DNA of 54,472 bases, taken from assembly GCA_937139475.1 (NCBI GenBank), contig CAKZQF010000172.1:1-54472 (forward strand), written 5' to 3'. A program made the translations under genes and the position numbers. Positions 20,965 through 31,400 of the stretch are shown piece after piece (within the stretch, counting starts at the first letter, position 1; every line of letters begins with the position of its first letter). The DNA comes from an uncultured Gammaproteobacteria bacterium (GTDB taxonomy: Bacteria > Pseudomonadota > Gammaproteobacteria > Enterobacterales > Psychrobiaceae). The notes under the pieces are model-generated. The model was given only the letters and a program-made list of their open reading frames with translations. It searched no databases and was not told the DNA's origin.

Positions 20965-22221
20965 ATGAAAAAAATAATCATAATAAGTCTCGTAATCGTA
21001 GCCGTTGTCGGCGCAACTGGTTTCTACCTAAAATCAAACGGTGATGGCAAAGAAAAGGGCCAAACTGTTGAAGTGAGCAAAGTATCAAAAGCGCAAATCA
21101 TTCAAAAAGTTAATGCAACAGGTAAAATTCAGCCGAAAACAAAAATTAATATCAGTGCTGATGTCAGCGCCAAAATTATCGCCTTACATGTCAACGAAGG
21201 TGATTGGGTTGAAAAAGGTCAGCTACTTGTCGAACTAGATAGCGAGAAATACATTGCGAGCGTTGAGTCAATTGAGGCAAGCGTACGTTCAACACAGGCT
21301 AACGCTAAACTAGCCAAAGCCAACATGGCACAGGCAAAGCGTGTTTATAAACGTGCTAAAGAATTGGTCGCAAAGAAATTAGAACCGCAATCAGAACTTG
21401 ATGCCGCTGAATCATCTTACCAAGTGTCAGTTGCTCGTTACGAGTCGGCGCAAGAGCAAGTTGCTCAAAGCCAAGGTACGTTAAAGCGCGCTAAAGATGA
21501 TTTATCAAAAACAATAATGTATGCCCCGATGTCAGGCACTATTAGCAAGCTAAACAAAGAAATGGGCGAAATCGCGATAGGTTCGCAATTCCAAGAAGAT
21601 GTCATTATGACCATCGCCAACTTAAATGAGATGGAAGCATTAGTAAACGTTGATGAAAATGACATTATTGCAATCAAACTAAACCAAGCTGCAGAAATCG
21701 AAGTTGATGCGTTATTTGGCCAAGCTATCACTGGTGTTGTATCTGAAATCGCCACTAGTGCTATCGCACAGCAGCAAGGTAATGCCAACCAAAAAACTGA
21801 GTTTGAAGTCAAAATCGCTATCACTAGTGACGTAAACAAATTGCGTCCGGGCATGACGACCAGCGCTAATATCATTACCGATACTCGCGATGATGCCTTA
21901 AGCATTCCAATTCAGTCTGTCACTGTTCGTACTGTTGCACAGCTTACTGAAGATGAACAATTCAAAGAGTCTGACTACAAAGCAGGCAAAGATGGTTTTG
22001 CTGAAGTAGTGTTTGTTAAAGAAGGCGATAAAGTTATTGCTCGTCAAGTTACTACAGGGATTCAAAGCGATGCGTTAATTGAAATTGTTGATGGTTTAAA
22101 ACTTAATGATACCGTTGTTTCAGGCAGTTACCGTGCAATTTCCCGTGACTTAAGCAATGGCGCCAATGTCACTATTGAGAGTGATGATAAGAAAAATGGT
22201 AGCACTGCGGGAGAGAAATAA
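20965..22221 (+). CDS. MacA-like periplasmic adaptor of an ABC exporter
   Basis: Membrane fusion protein with one N-terminal membrane helix ([20 protein letters not shown]), a lipoyl-type domain ([33 protein letters not shown]), a long alpha-helical hairpin (about residues 90-175, rich in Ala, Lys and Gln), the second lipoyl half ([19 protein letters not shown]) and a beta-barrel ([11 protein letters not shown]). This is MacA/HlyD architecture; the following ABC genes make MacA the better match than an RND adaptor. I prefer the ATG at 20965 because the MKKIII start is typical; 20953 is an in-frame alternative. One base separates its stop from the next start codon. Confidence 0.9.
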   Translation: MKKIIIISLVIVAVVGATGFYLKSNGDGKEKGQTVEVSKVSKAQIIQKVNATGKIQPKTKINISADVSAKIIALHVNEGDWVEKGQLLVELDSEKYIASVESIEASVRSTQANAKLAKANMAQAKRVYKRAKELVAKKLEPQSELDAAESSYQVSVARYESAQEQVAQSQGTLKRAKDDLSKTIMYAPMSGTISKLNKEMGEIAIGSQFQEDVIMTIANLNEMEALVNVDENDIIAIKLNQAAEIEVDALFGQAITGVVSEIATSAIAQQQGNANQKTEFEVKIAITSDVNKLRPGMTTSANIITDTRDDALSIPIQSVTVRTVAQLTEDEQFKESDYKAGKDGFAEVVFVKEGDKVIARQVTTGIQSDALIEIVDGLKLNDTVVSGSYRAISRDLSNGANVTIESDDKKNGSTAGEK

Positions 22222-22222
22222 T

Positions 22223-22948
22223 ATGTCTGTCCAAACTCCAGAGGTCATATTAGATATCAAAGATGTCACGCGCACCTATGTGATGGGTGACCAAGAGGTA
22301 AACGCCCTTCGTGGCGTTTCCCTATCAATCAAAAAAGGTGAGTACGTGGCGATTATGGGGCCATCGGGCTCAGGCAAGTCAACCTTAATGAACACCATTG
22401 GCTGTTTAGATATTCCCAGCACCGGTACCTACAGCTTAGAAAACGAGTTGGTTAGTGAAAAGTCAGAAGATGAATTAGCTGACATTCGTAACAAAAAAAT
22501 TGGCTTTGTGTTTCAAACGTTCAACTTGGTACCGCGCATCTCTGTTTTTCAAAACATCGAGCTGCCGTTAATTTATAAAGGCATCTCCAAGGGTAAGCGT
22601 AAAGAGATTGTCCAGCAGGCTATCGATGCGGTTGGATTGGGCGAGCGAGCAGGCCACAAATCCAATGAGTTGTCCGGTGGTCAACGTCAGCGCGTAGCGA
22701 TCGCCAGAGCACTGGTTTGTGATCCTTCGATCATTCTGGCAGATGAGCCAACCGGTAACCTCGATAGCTCTACGGGCGAGGAAATAATGACGCTGCTCAA
22801 CACGCTACATCAGAAAGGCAATACCATTGTTTTGGTTACCCATGAAGATGAGATTGCAGAGCATGCCAGCCGTGTGGTACGCCTACGTGACGGCTTAATA
22901 GAAAGCGATACAGTGACCAAACCTGCTATTGCTGCCGTTAGCGCTTAA
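22223..22948 (+). CDS. MacB/LolD-type ABC transporter ATPase
   Basis: Cytoplasmic ATP-binding subunit of 241 residues. It has Walker [10 protein letters not shown], signature [15 protein letters not shown], Walker [14 protein letters not shown] and the H-loop VLVTHEDE. The MacB/LolD subgroup is shown by [20 protein letters not shown] and by partnership with FtsX-type permeases. Unlike E. coli MacB, the ATPase is a separate polypeptide. The ATG at 22223 follows GGAG and begins two bases after the adaptor stop; a longer frame upstream would overlap the adaptor. It should power both permeases encoded next. Confidence 0.94.
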   Translation: MSVQTPEVILDIKDVTRTYVMGDQEVNALRGVSLSIKKGEYVAIMGPSGSGKSTLMNTIGCLDIPSTGTYSLENELVSEKSEDELADIRNKKIGFVFQTFNLVPRISVFQNIELPLIYKGISKGKRKEIVQQAIDAVGLGERAGHKSNELSGGQRQRVAIARALVCDPSIILADEPTGNLDSSTGEEIMTLLNTLHQKGNTIVLVTHEDEIAEHASRVVRLRDGLIESDTVTKPAIAAVSA

Positions 22949-22968
22949 GTGAGTTTGATGAGGTTTCG

Positions 22969-24207
22969 ATGAAATTTTCTTTAGATATTACCGAATCATT
23001 TAAATTGGCATTAGGCGCTATTGTCGCCAATAAAAGCCGTGGGGCGCTAACCGCACTTGGAATAATTATTGGTATTGTTGCCGTTATAACGACAATGACG
23101 GCGGCCAACGGCCTCAAAAATACTTTCCGTGAAACCTTTGCTTCTATTGGCTCTGATGTAATCTATGTTTCAAAGAGGCCTTGGGTCAATATGGGCCCAG
23201 GATTTGCCTTTCGCAACAGACCCAACATTAGTATCGCGCAAAGCGATAAGCTACAGCAGCAATTGTTGCCACGTGGCGTAGTTAATCCAAGCATTAACGG
23301 ACGAAAAAACCTCAAGTATCAATCAAAGATACTCGACGGCATCGGCATTATTGGTACGACAGAGAAACAAATCATCGTTTCAGATATGGTACCGAGTGTC
23401 GGGCGTTTTTTAATGCCTTTTGATATTGAGTATAAGAAATCAGTTGTTGTTATCGGCTCTGAAATCGCCAAGGATTTGTTCGGTCAAAGCGGCGCAATCG
23501 GCAAGGTAATTAAAGTCGGGCGCTATAAATTTACCGTTATTGGCGTGATGGAAGAGCAAGGAAGCAGTTTCTTTGGTGGACCTAATTTCGATCGCCAGGT
23601 ATATATCCCGATTAGTACGTTTACCAAAACCATTGGTACCAACGGCGGACGTGCTAACGTAAGTATTGCAATTAAAGCCCCCTCACCTGAGGAAATGGAT
23701 AACTTTGAGTATGAAGTTATCGGCGAAATGCGCAAAATACGTGGCCTAAAGCCAGCCGAAAAAGATGATTTTTCAATTAATAAACTAGATACGCTAATGG
23801 ACGCCTACAATAACATGATGGGCGTCGTAATGGCTGCTGGCTTAATGATCACTAGCATATCGCTGTTTGTTGGTGGTGTCGGCGTAATGAACATTATGTT
23901 TGTGTCGGTTACCGAACGAACGAAAGAGATTGGTATTCGTAAGGCTATCGGTGCAAAGCGACGTAGTATCTTGATGCAGTTCTTGTTCGAGTCGTCGGTT
24001 ATCTGTTTATTTGGTGGCATCGTTGGCTTAATCCTCGCAGGAATTATCACCGAAGTTATCAATGCCGTTTTAATGCCGGCAAGTTTATCGTTATCTATTA
24101 TTGTCGTTGCCTTAACCATCTCAGTGATTGTGGGCGTTATCTCTGGTCTTGTACCAGCCTATCGCGGCGCAAAGTTAGACCCTATCGAGGCATTACGCTA
24201 TGAGTAA
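22969..24207 (+). CDS. MacB-like ABC permease (FtsX family), first copy
   Basis: Inner-membrane permease of 412 residues: an N-terminal membrane helix (SRGALTALGIIIGIVAVITT), a large periplasmic MacB_PCD-type domain (about 45-260), and three C-terminal helices of the FtsX domain (GGVGVMNIMFVSVTERTKEIGIRKAIGAKRR and what follows). MacB-type systems use mechanotransmission to drive periplasmic extrusion through an adaptor and TolC. The last eight bases overlap the start of the second permease (ATGAGTAA), implying coupled translation and a heterodimer. The substrate is unknown. Confidence 0.92.
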   Translation: MKFSLDITESFKLALGAIVANKSRGALTALGIIIGIVAVITTMTAANGLKNTFRETFASIGSDVIYVSKRPWVNMGPGFAFRNRPNISIAQSDKLQQQLLPRGVVNPSINGRKNLKYQSKILDGIGIIGTTEKQIIVSDMVPSVGRFLMPFDIEYKKSVVVIGSEIAKDLFGQSGAIGKVIKVGRYKFTVIGVMEEQGSSFFGGPNFDRQVYIPISTFTKTIGTNGGRANVSIAIKAPSPEEMDNFEYEVIGEMRKIRGLKPAEKDDFSINKLDTLMDAYNNMMGVVMAAGLMITSISLFVGGVGVMNIMFVSVTERTKEIGIRKAIGAKRRSILMQFLFESSVICLFGGIVGLILAGIITEVINAVLMPASLSLSIIVVALTISVIVGVISGLVPAYRGAKLDPIEALRYE

Positions 24208-25453
24208 ATTTATATTGGCAGACACGTTTTGGATGTCACTGGGTGCCATTCGGGTAAATAAGCTACGTTCATCTCTAACACTTGTTGGGGTTATTCTTGG
24301 GGTAGCTTCGATTATTGGTGTAATGACCGCGATTTCGGTTATTCAAAATACCATGGAACAGGAAATGACTGTACTGGGCTCACAAACCTTCCAAGTACAA
24401 AAGTGGCCAAATGGTTTTAGCAGTGATGCCCAGCGTCGTGAAGCAATGAAATGGCCTCCTGTGACGGTAAAAGAAGCGCAGCTTATCCGTGAGAATGTAA
24501 AGTCAGTGGATCTTGTAGGTACTGAATTCTGGGATTATGGTAAAGCCGTCACCTATAATGGCTACACGACGGAGCCGACTATCACGTTATGTGGTGGCTC
24601 ACCAGAATACGCAGAAAACAATACCCACTTTATTGAACTTGGCCGTAACCTGTCACGCATGGATATGATGGCAGGGCGCAAAGTAACGGTGCTGGGGAGC
24701 GCATTAGCGGAAGAGTTATTTCCATTTGTCGATCCCATTGGACGCTTTATTCGCATCGATGGTCGTAAATATGAAGTTATTGGCGTGTTTATCAAGAAAG
24801 ATTCAGCCTTTGGTGGTCCTTATGAAACTATGGCTTTATTACCCGGAACAACTTACACCAAGATATACGGCAACCTCGATCAACGCGGCTTCCCACGCTC
24901 AGCCAATGTCACCATTCACTCTAAAACACCAGAGTTGCTTGAAGATGCAATTGAAGAGACACGCCAAGTGCTACGCCGTGCACGTCACTTGAAACACAAT
25001 GACAAAGATAATTTTCATTATTTTACCAGTGCCAGTCAAATCGATAACTTTAACAAAACCACAGCAGCAGTGAAGATAGGTGCTTTTGTATTAGGCACGG
25101 TCTCGCTAATCGTGGCGGGTATTGGCATTATGAATATCATGCTGGTATCGGTAACGGAACGTACGCGCGAAATAGGCATCCGCAAATCCTTAGGAGCCAA
25201 GCGCCGAAATATCTTAATGCAGTTTTTATTCGAAGCGATTATTTTGTGTAACCTTGGCGGTATTATCGGCATCATGATAGGTTTTGGTTTAGGTAACGTA
25301 ATGACATTAATGACCAATTTCGAAGCAAATATCCCTTGGGAAATGGTCTTTCTGGGTATGGGATTCTGTACCGTTATAGGGGTGACCTTTGGCATGATAC
25401 CAGCGATAAAGGCATCAAAGCTCAACCCAATTGATGCACTCTCGCACGAATAA
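24200..25453 (+). CDS. MacB-like ABC permease (FtsX family), second copy
   Basis: Second 417-residue permease with the same plan: N-terminal helix (LRSSLTLVGVILGVASIIGV), a periplasmic domain and an FtsX C-terminus (GIGIMNIMLVSVTERTREIGIRKSLGAKRRN). It is clearly paralogous to the preceding gene but diverged in the periplasmic domain, so the exporter is probably a heterodimer of two permeases with one shared ATPase. It is translationally coupled by an 8-base overlap. A hairpin at 25482-25512 closes the operon. Confidence 0.92.
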   Translation: MSKFILADTFWMSLGAIRVNKLRSSLTLVGVILGVASIIGVMTAISVIQNTMEQEMTVLGSQTFQVQKWPNGFSSDAQRREAMKWPPVTVKEAQLIRENVKSVDLVGTEFWDYGKAVTYNGYTTEPTITLCGGSPEYAENNTHFIELGRNLSRMDMMAGRKVTVLGSALAEELFPFVDPIGRFIRIDGRKYEVIGVFIKKDSAFGGPYETMALLPGTTYTKIYGNLDQRGFPRSANVTIHSKTPELLEDAIEETRQVLRRARHLKHNDKDNFHYFTSASQIDNFNKTTAAVKIGAFVLGTVSLIVAGIGIMNIMLVSVTERTREIGIRKSLGAKRRNILMQFLFEAIILCNLGGIIGIMIGFGLGNVMTLMTNFEANIPWEMVFLGMGFCTVIGVTFGMIPAIKASKLNPIDALSHE

Positions 25454-25481
25454 ACAGTTAAACGACAATCTACGCAGTTAT

Positions 25482-25512
25482 AAAGCCTTAATGAATCTTC
25501 ATTGAGGCTTTT
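25482..25512 (+). terminator. terminator of the MacAB-like operon
   Basis: The hairpin AAAGCCTTAATGA / TCATTGAGGCTTT has one mismatch and an ATCT loop, with a short T-run beginning in its right arm. It lies 28 bases after the second permease stop. Confidence 0.7.
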
Positions 25513-25569
25513 GCTGTTTTAAAAACAAGCAAAAAAAACACTAAAATTACTCATTAAATGGATGACAAA

Positions 25570-28437
25570 ATGAAAAATTATAAAAAAGTTTTTATCCTAA
25601 GTACGCTCGCATTAGCCATGTCAGGCTGCAACCTGACCAGCTCAAGTGTGGAACCAAACACCAAGGTAGCTGCGCAAGAAAGTAGCCAACTGGATATCGA
25701 AAAATTCATCCTGGATAACGGCTTGGAAGTTATATTGCATCAAGATAAATCTGACCCGGTCGTTGCCGTCGCAATCCAGTATCACGTTGGTTCAAACAGA
25801 GAGAAGCCCGGCAGAACGGGCTTCGCTCACTTTTTCGAACATATGCTATTTCAAGATTCAGAGCATGTTGGGGCCGGAAATTTTATTAAAAACATCGGTG
25901 CAATGGGGGGAAGTTTAAACGGTGGTACTTGGCAGGATGGTACGATTTATTATGAGACGGTACCTAGCGACGGACTTGAAAAAGTATTATGGATGGAGTC
26001 TGACCGTATGGGTTACTTCATTAATACCGTTACTGCAGCAGGGCTTGAGAACGAAAAACAAGTGGTAAAAAATGAAAAGCGTCAAGGTGTCGATAATCGC
26101 CCTTACGGTCATGCCAACAGCGTAACACTTAAAGCACTGTACCCTAAAGGTCACCCTTATAGCTGGTCAGTAATAGGTAGCCTTGAGGATTTACAAAGTG
26201 CAACCTTGCAAGATGTGAGAGATTTCTATCAACAGTGGTATGGCGTAAACAATGCTACATTGGTGCTTGCAGGCGATTTTGATAAGGCACAGGCAAAACA
26301 ATGGGTGCAAAAGTATTTCTCGGAGTTTAAGGCGCGTGGTGATGTAACGCCCTTAAAACCAATGCCTGTCACCCTGGCAAAGTCGAAATCACTATATCAT
26401 CAGGATAATTTCGCTAAACTCCCTCAATTGACAATGACATTCCCAACCGTAGATCAAGCACATGAGGATCAATACGCACTGTCAATGTTGGCTGAGATAT
26501 TAAGCGACGGCAAAGACAGCATTTTGTATCAAACCCTGGTAGAACAAGATAAGGTCACGCCCAAGGCAAATGCCAGCGTTAGCCATGGTGAAATAGCAGG
26601 TACCTTTGCCTTGCGTGTTCGCACCTTTGCAGGCATCGATCTTGATGACGCTAAACAAAGCCTGGATTCCGCGTTAACTAAGTTTGCACAACAGGGCGCT
26701 ACCGACAAACAAATTTCACGCATACTGACCGCCAAAGAAACTGACTTTTATAATGGACTAACCAGCGTCTTTTCAAAAGCCTCAGCATTGGCTACCGCCA
26801 ATGAATTTTACGGCGATCCCTCTTATGTAACCCAGGAGATCGAACATTATCGCCGGGTGACGAAAGACGATATCATGCGCGTTTTTAAACAATACATCTT
26901 AAATAAACCGTTTGTAGCCACCAGTTTTGTTCCCAAAGGGCAATTGGAATTAGCCCTAAATAATGCAATTAAAGCCGATGTTGTTGAAGAGAAAATCATC
27001 CAGGGAGCAGAACAAAATCAGGACGCAAGTCAGGCAACCAGTCAATTGGCGCCTGTCGTGCAAACTGTATCATCTTTCGATCGTAGTATTGAACCTGCCT
27101 ACGGTGCTGAGCCAACAGTGACGTTACCAAAAATTTGGCAAGACAAGCTTAACAATGGCGTAAAAGTCTTGGGCATTGAACATAATGAATTACCACTTGT
27201 TTCGTTCTCTATTCGTCTGCAAGGCGGCCACTCTTTAGATAAAGAAGGCAAGAGTGGTAGTGCCAATCTGTTATCTGACATTCTGATGGAAGGCACAGCA
27301 CACAAGACACCACAACAACTAGAAGATGCAATTGGCACACTAGGCGCAGAGCTTAAGTTTCATGCCACTAATGAATATATTGAGTTGTCGGGTAAAACCT
27401 TGAGTAAGAACTTTTCTGCCACCATGGCATTAGCCCAAGAAATCATTCTTGAGCCACGTTGGGATATTAATGAATGGAAAAGAATAAAAAAACAAACATT
27501 GGCAACGGTAAAACAACGTGCCGGTAGTCCAGGCGCTATTGCAGCTCAAGTTTATGCAAAGCTGATGTATCAAGAAAATAACCTCGGTACACCAATAACA
27601 GGAACGCCAGCAGAAATAGCAGCGTTAACTATTGAAGATGTGAAAGCCTTTTACCGTGATAATGTGGTATCAGGTGCAACTAGCGTTCATTTCGCTGGTG
27701 ATGTAACTGCGCAACAGGTAATGAAAAGCCTTGCGCCTTTAGCGAGTAAATTAAAGCAAGCAGATATTTCCCTCCCCCAAGCAACAGACAGAGTGGAGCT
27801 AACCAAAGCACAACTGTATTTTGTCGATGTACCGGGAGCTAAGCAGTCATTTATTCGCATCGGAAACCGCGCGATGACCGCCAATGCAAAAGATTACTCA
27901 CTAGCACAGGCCGTTAATCACAAGTTGGGTGGCAGTTTCTCTGGCGAGCTTTTCCAGGTCTTACGCTTACAAAAAGGCTATACCTACGGCGCTTACTCAG
28001 GCTTTTCACGAAGCAATTTAGGTGGCACATTCACTGCGCGCTCTAGTGTGCGCTCAAACGTTACGTTAGAGTCCTTACAGACATTCCGCGATGTATTTGA
28101 TAACTATACAGCATCCTTTGATCAAGCGGCGCTTGATAGCACTAAATCAATACTGGCGAAACAAGATGCACGAGCTTTTGAAACGACTGGCAACTTAATT
28201 GGCGTATTAAAAAATATCACCACTTATGGCCTGGGCACCGATTATGTCGCAAGAAAGCAACAAGCGTTAAATGACATGACACTGGCGACAGCCAAGCACT
28301 TGCTCAACAAATATATGGACAAGGACAAGATGGTTTATTTAGTCGTTGGTGATGCGAAGACCCAATTGTCACGCTTACAAGAGCTGGGACTTGGTAAGGC
28401 TATACTGTTAGATAAAAACGGCAATAGAGTTAAATAA
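25570..28437 (+). CDS. M16-family zinc peptidase lipoprotein, two fused M16 units
   Basis: Lipid-anchored periplasmic or outer-membrane peptidase of the pitrilysin/insulinase clan. The signal peptide ends in the lipobox AMSGC. The inverted zinc motif HFFEH lies near residue 87 (HxxEH) with its distal Glu region ENEKQVVKNEKRQ downstream. The second half (from about residue 510) is a second M16 unit that lacks HxxEH (LLSDIL at that position) but keeps the substrate-binding segment LRLQKGYTYGAYSG. It is therefore a single-chain fusion of an active and a non-catalytic subunit, about 955 residues. M16 enzymes degrade small peptides in a closed chamber. I prefer the ATG at 25570, which has GGA seven bases upstream; 25558 is an alternative. 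It follows the exporter operon. Confidence 0.92.
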   Translation: MKNYKKVFILSTLALAMSGCNLTSSSVEPNTKVAAQESSQLDIEKFILDNGLEVILHQDKSDPVVAVAIQYHVGSNREKPGRTGFAHFFEHMLFQDSEHVGAGNFIKNIGAMGGSLNGGTWQDGTIYYETVPSDGLEKVLWMESDRMGYFINTVTAAGLENEKQVVKNEKRQGVDNRPYGHANSVTLKALYPKGHPYSWSVIGSLEDLQSATLQDVRDFYQQWYGVNNATLVLAGDFDKAQAKQWVQKYFSEFKARGDVTPLKPMPVTLAKSKSLYHQDNFAKLPQLTMTFPTVDQAHEDQYALSMLAEILSDGKDSILYQTLVEQDKVTPKANASVSHGEIAGTFALRVRTFAGIDLDDAKQSLDSALTKFAQQGATDKQISRILTAKETDFYNGLTSVFSKASALATANEFYGDPSYVTQEIEHYRRVTKDDIMRVFKQYILNKPFVATSFVPKGQLELALNNAIKADVVEEKIIQGAEQNQDASQATSQLAPVVQTVSSFDRSIEPAYGAEPTVTLPKIWQDKLNNGVKVLGIEHNELPLVSFSIRLQGGHSLDKEGKSGSANLLSDILMEGTAHKTPQQLEDAIGTLGAELKFHATNEYIELSGKTLSKNFSATMALAQEIILEPRWDINEWKRIKKQTLATVKQRAGSPGAIAAQVYAKLMYQENNLGTPITGTPAEIAALTIEDVKAFYRDNVVSGATSVHFAGDVTAQQVMKSLAPLASKLKQADISLPQATDRVELTKAQLYFVDVPGAKQSFIRIGNRAMTANAKDYSLAQAVNHKLGGSFSGELFQVLRLQKGYTYGAYSGFSRSNLGGTFTARSSVRSNVTLESLQTFRDVFDNYTASFDQAALDSTKSILAKQDARAFETTGNLIGVLKNITTYGLGTDYVARKQQALNDMTLATAKHLLNKYMDKDKMVYLVVGDAKTQLSRLQELGLGKAILLDKNGNRVK

Positions 28438-28448
28438 GTTTCCATACG

Positions 28449-28469
28449 TTGGGGGCATCACGCCCCCAA
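28449..28469. terminator. GC-rich hairpin between convergent M16 peptidase and GGDEF-EAL genes
   Basis: A perfect 8-bp stem TTGGGGGC / GCCCCCAA with a 5-base loop lies in the 44-base gap between two convergent genes. Neither strand shows a T-tract, so termination is inferred from position alone. Confidence 0.45.
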
Positions 28470-28481
28470 ATAAGCTTTGTG

Positions 28482-31400
28482 TCACATGTGATTAAAATAT
28501 TGCACTTCGAACTCACTGGCAAGCGCAGGCTTACCAAAGAAATACCCTTGACCAACATCACATTTCAAATCGGTGAGTATATCGAGTTGTTCTTGGGTTT
28601 CAATTCCCTCAGCAACGACATTTAAATGCAGACCATGCCCCATCGAGATGGCCGCCGAAACCAACTCTAAATCAGCCCTATCAGTCGTAATATCCTGGAC
28701 AAAACTTTTATCAACTTTGACTGTGTTAAAAGGGTAATTTCGCAAATAACTCAATGAAGAATACCCCGTACCAAAATCATCCATCGCAATACTTATCCCT
28801 TGCTCATGGAAGTCATTAAGCGAAGATTCAACGTTAGCAAACCCACTCACTAGTACGCCTTCAGTTACCTCTAGTTCAATAGCGCTTGAAGGTAATTGGT
28901 ATTTTGTTAGCAGACTATTAATTTCGTCTTTTAAGGCCGAGTCTCTAAATTGCATTGGTGATACATTTACCGCAACACGGAAGTCTTCATTGTATTTGAG
29001 GCGCCAATGGGCTGCCTGCTTAATCGCCGTACGAATTACAAACAAGCCAATATCTGCAATTAACCCTGTTTGCTCTGCTACCGGAATAAACTCATCAGGT
29101 CCAACAAAACCCAATTCATGATTTTTCCATCGCAACAGCGCCTCAGCACCAATCACCGTTTGACTGGATAATTCAATCAAGGGCTGATAATTGAGGTAAA
29201 GTTCATTATGAAGTAAGGCTAAGCGTAGCTGCTCTTCGACCAACACTCGACGCGCTACATCAATATTCATTTGCTCGGTATAAAAGTGGAACGTATCGCG
29301 GCCACCGCCTTTGGAATGATACATTGCAGAGTCAGCCTGACGCAGTAACTCTGCTGGAGTCTGACCGTCTTCAGGATACACCGCAATACCAACACTTACG
29401 GTGGACACCAATTCACGACCGCCTAAATTAAATGGTTTTCTAAACTGTTCCAGCAACTTTTCAGCAACCACCGCTGCGCTAGTCGCTTCGTTCTCCTGCT
29501 TCACCAGCACGATAAACTCGTCCCCACCGAGTCGTCCTACAACGTCACTATCTCTTACAACAGCTTTAAGGCGTTTCGCGGCCTCAACGAGTAACTCATC
29601 ACCTAGTTGATGTCCGAGTGTATCATTTACCTTTTTAAAATCATCAAAGTCTAAAAATAGCACGGCGGTATTATGACCAGCCCGCTTAGCCTCAGCCAAC
29701 ATGTGTGACAAACGGTCTAAGGCAAGGAAACGATTGGGCAACCCGGTCAAGCTATCAAAGTGTGCTTGATGCAATATCTTTTGCTCTTGATTTTTTTGCT
29801 GAGTAATATCGTGAGTCACAGCCAAATAGTGAGTTACTTCTTTATTCAAACCTGTTACAGGAGCCATATGAACTTGCTCCCAATAAACTTCGCCATTACG
29901 GCGGACATTTTCGAATTCGCCCTGCCAAGGCCTACCGCTATTAAGCGACTGTGTCATTTGACGATAAATAATGTCTGGAGTTTTCTCAGAGCGTAAGATG
30001 CTTATTGGTTTATTGATAATCTCATGGGATAAGTAGCCAGAGGTTCGCTCAAATGTTCCATTAACGTACTCAATCAACCCATGCGGATTAGTGATAATCA
30101 CCGACATCGGGCTTTGTTCAATCGCTTGACTAAGCGTCGTTGCGCGATCTTCTGCTTCTTTTTGTGCTCTTAAGTCGATATCAATACAATACATTTCTCG
30201 TTCGTCATTGATACCGTTGATCATGACATGGGTAGAGAATACAGTGACTGGGTTATTCTCTGAATCCCTCAGTACTAATTCCGATGCTGGCGTCGCCTCA
30301 CCGCCTCGCAACCATTCGTTTACTTCACTAACAACGACATCTCTGGCCGGCTCTGGAATAATTAAATCTTCTAACTTTCTCCCAAGCGCCTCACTTTCGG
30401 TATAACCATAAATTGACTCATTGGCTTTGTTCCAAAAAATCACTTCGCGGTCTTTGTTATAACCCTGAACGGCGATTTTCGGTATTGATTCAAAAACACG
30501 CCTAAAACGGGTTTCACTTTGCAGCAATTGCTCTTGTGCAAGTTTACGCTCCGTCACATCGCGGATAAACGCAAAGAATTTGCCACCTGATTCAGACTTC
30601 CAATAAGTAATATTAACTTCAATATCAAAAATGCTACCGTCTTTACGTTGGTGCATGCTGACGTGAACTTTTTCATTTCCATCAAGCAGGTAAGTAATTA
30701 GCTGCTGAATTTGTTCCTCATTGTATAAAGCATCGAGTTCGCTCACACGCATACCGCAAAGCTCTTCTTGGGAATATCCCGACATATCGACATAGGCTTG
30801 ATTGACATCCTCTATCTTACCGTCCAGTGATATCATCCAAAAGCCATCAATGGCAGTGCGGATAATACTGCGATAAGTCAACTCACTCTGGCGTAACTTG
30901 GCATTATCATAATATTGCTTGGTACAATCGCGACTGATTCCAACAATACCAAGAACTTGGTCATTTCCTGCGTAGAAAGGGGTTTTTAACGTCTCAAGCA
31001 AGGCTTCCCGTCCATCAGGGTACTTTGCCCACCCTGAGGTATGTTGTGACTCCTTGTCAGATAAGATATTTTGGTCTTCCTCAACTAACTCGTCAGCTGA
31101 TTTAGGGCTAAACAATTGGTGGTCTGTTCGTTCAACAACCAGCTCTTCTGTTAAGCCAACAAACTCTTCAAAGGCTTTATTACAGCCCAAATATTTACCA
31201 TCAGCATCTTTGTAGAAGATCAAATCCGGAATACTATCAATCAGCCCTTTAAGGATCCCTCGTTCACGCTCTAACAATCTCTGGCTTTCGATCAACTGAA
31301 CAGAACTGACCCAACGGGTCTTTTGATGAATGAGTAGCACACCTAATAACGCAGACGCAATCGGGAAAATAGTTAATAGCACAGGCGCAAGGGATGAAAT

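Noticed and set aside
21465..21905. A 146-codon antisense frame inside the MacA-like gene, and similar antisense frames at 5438-5878 and 25036-25425.
   Set aside because: They mirror well-supported genes, have Ser/Ile/Ala-rich low-complexity composition and no ribosome sites.
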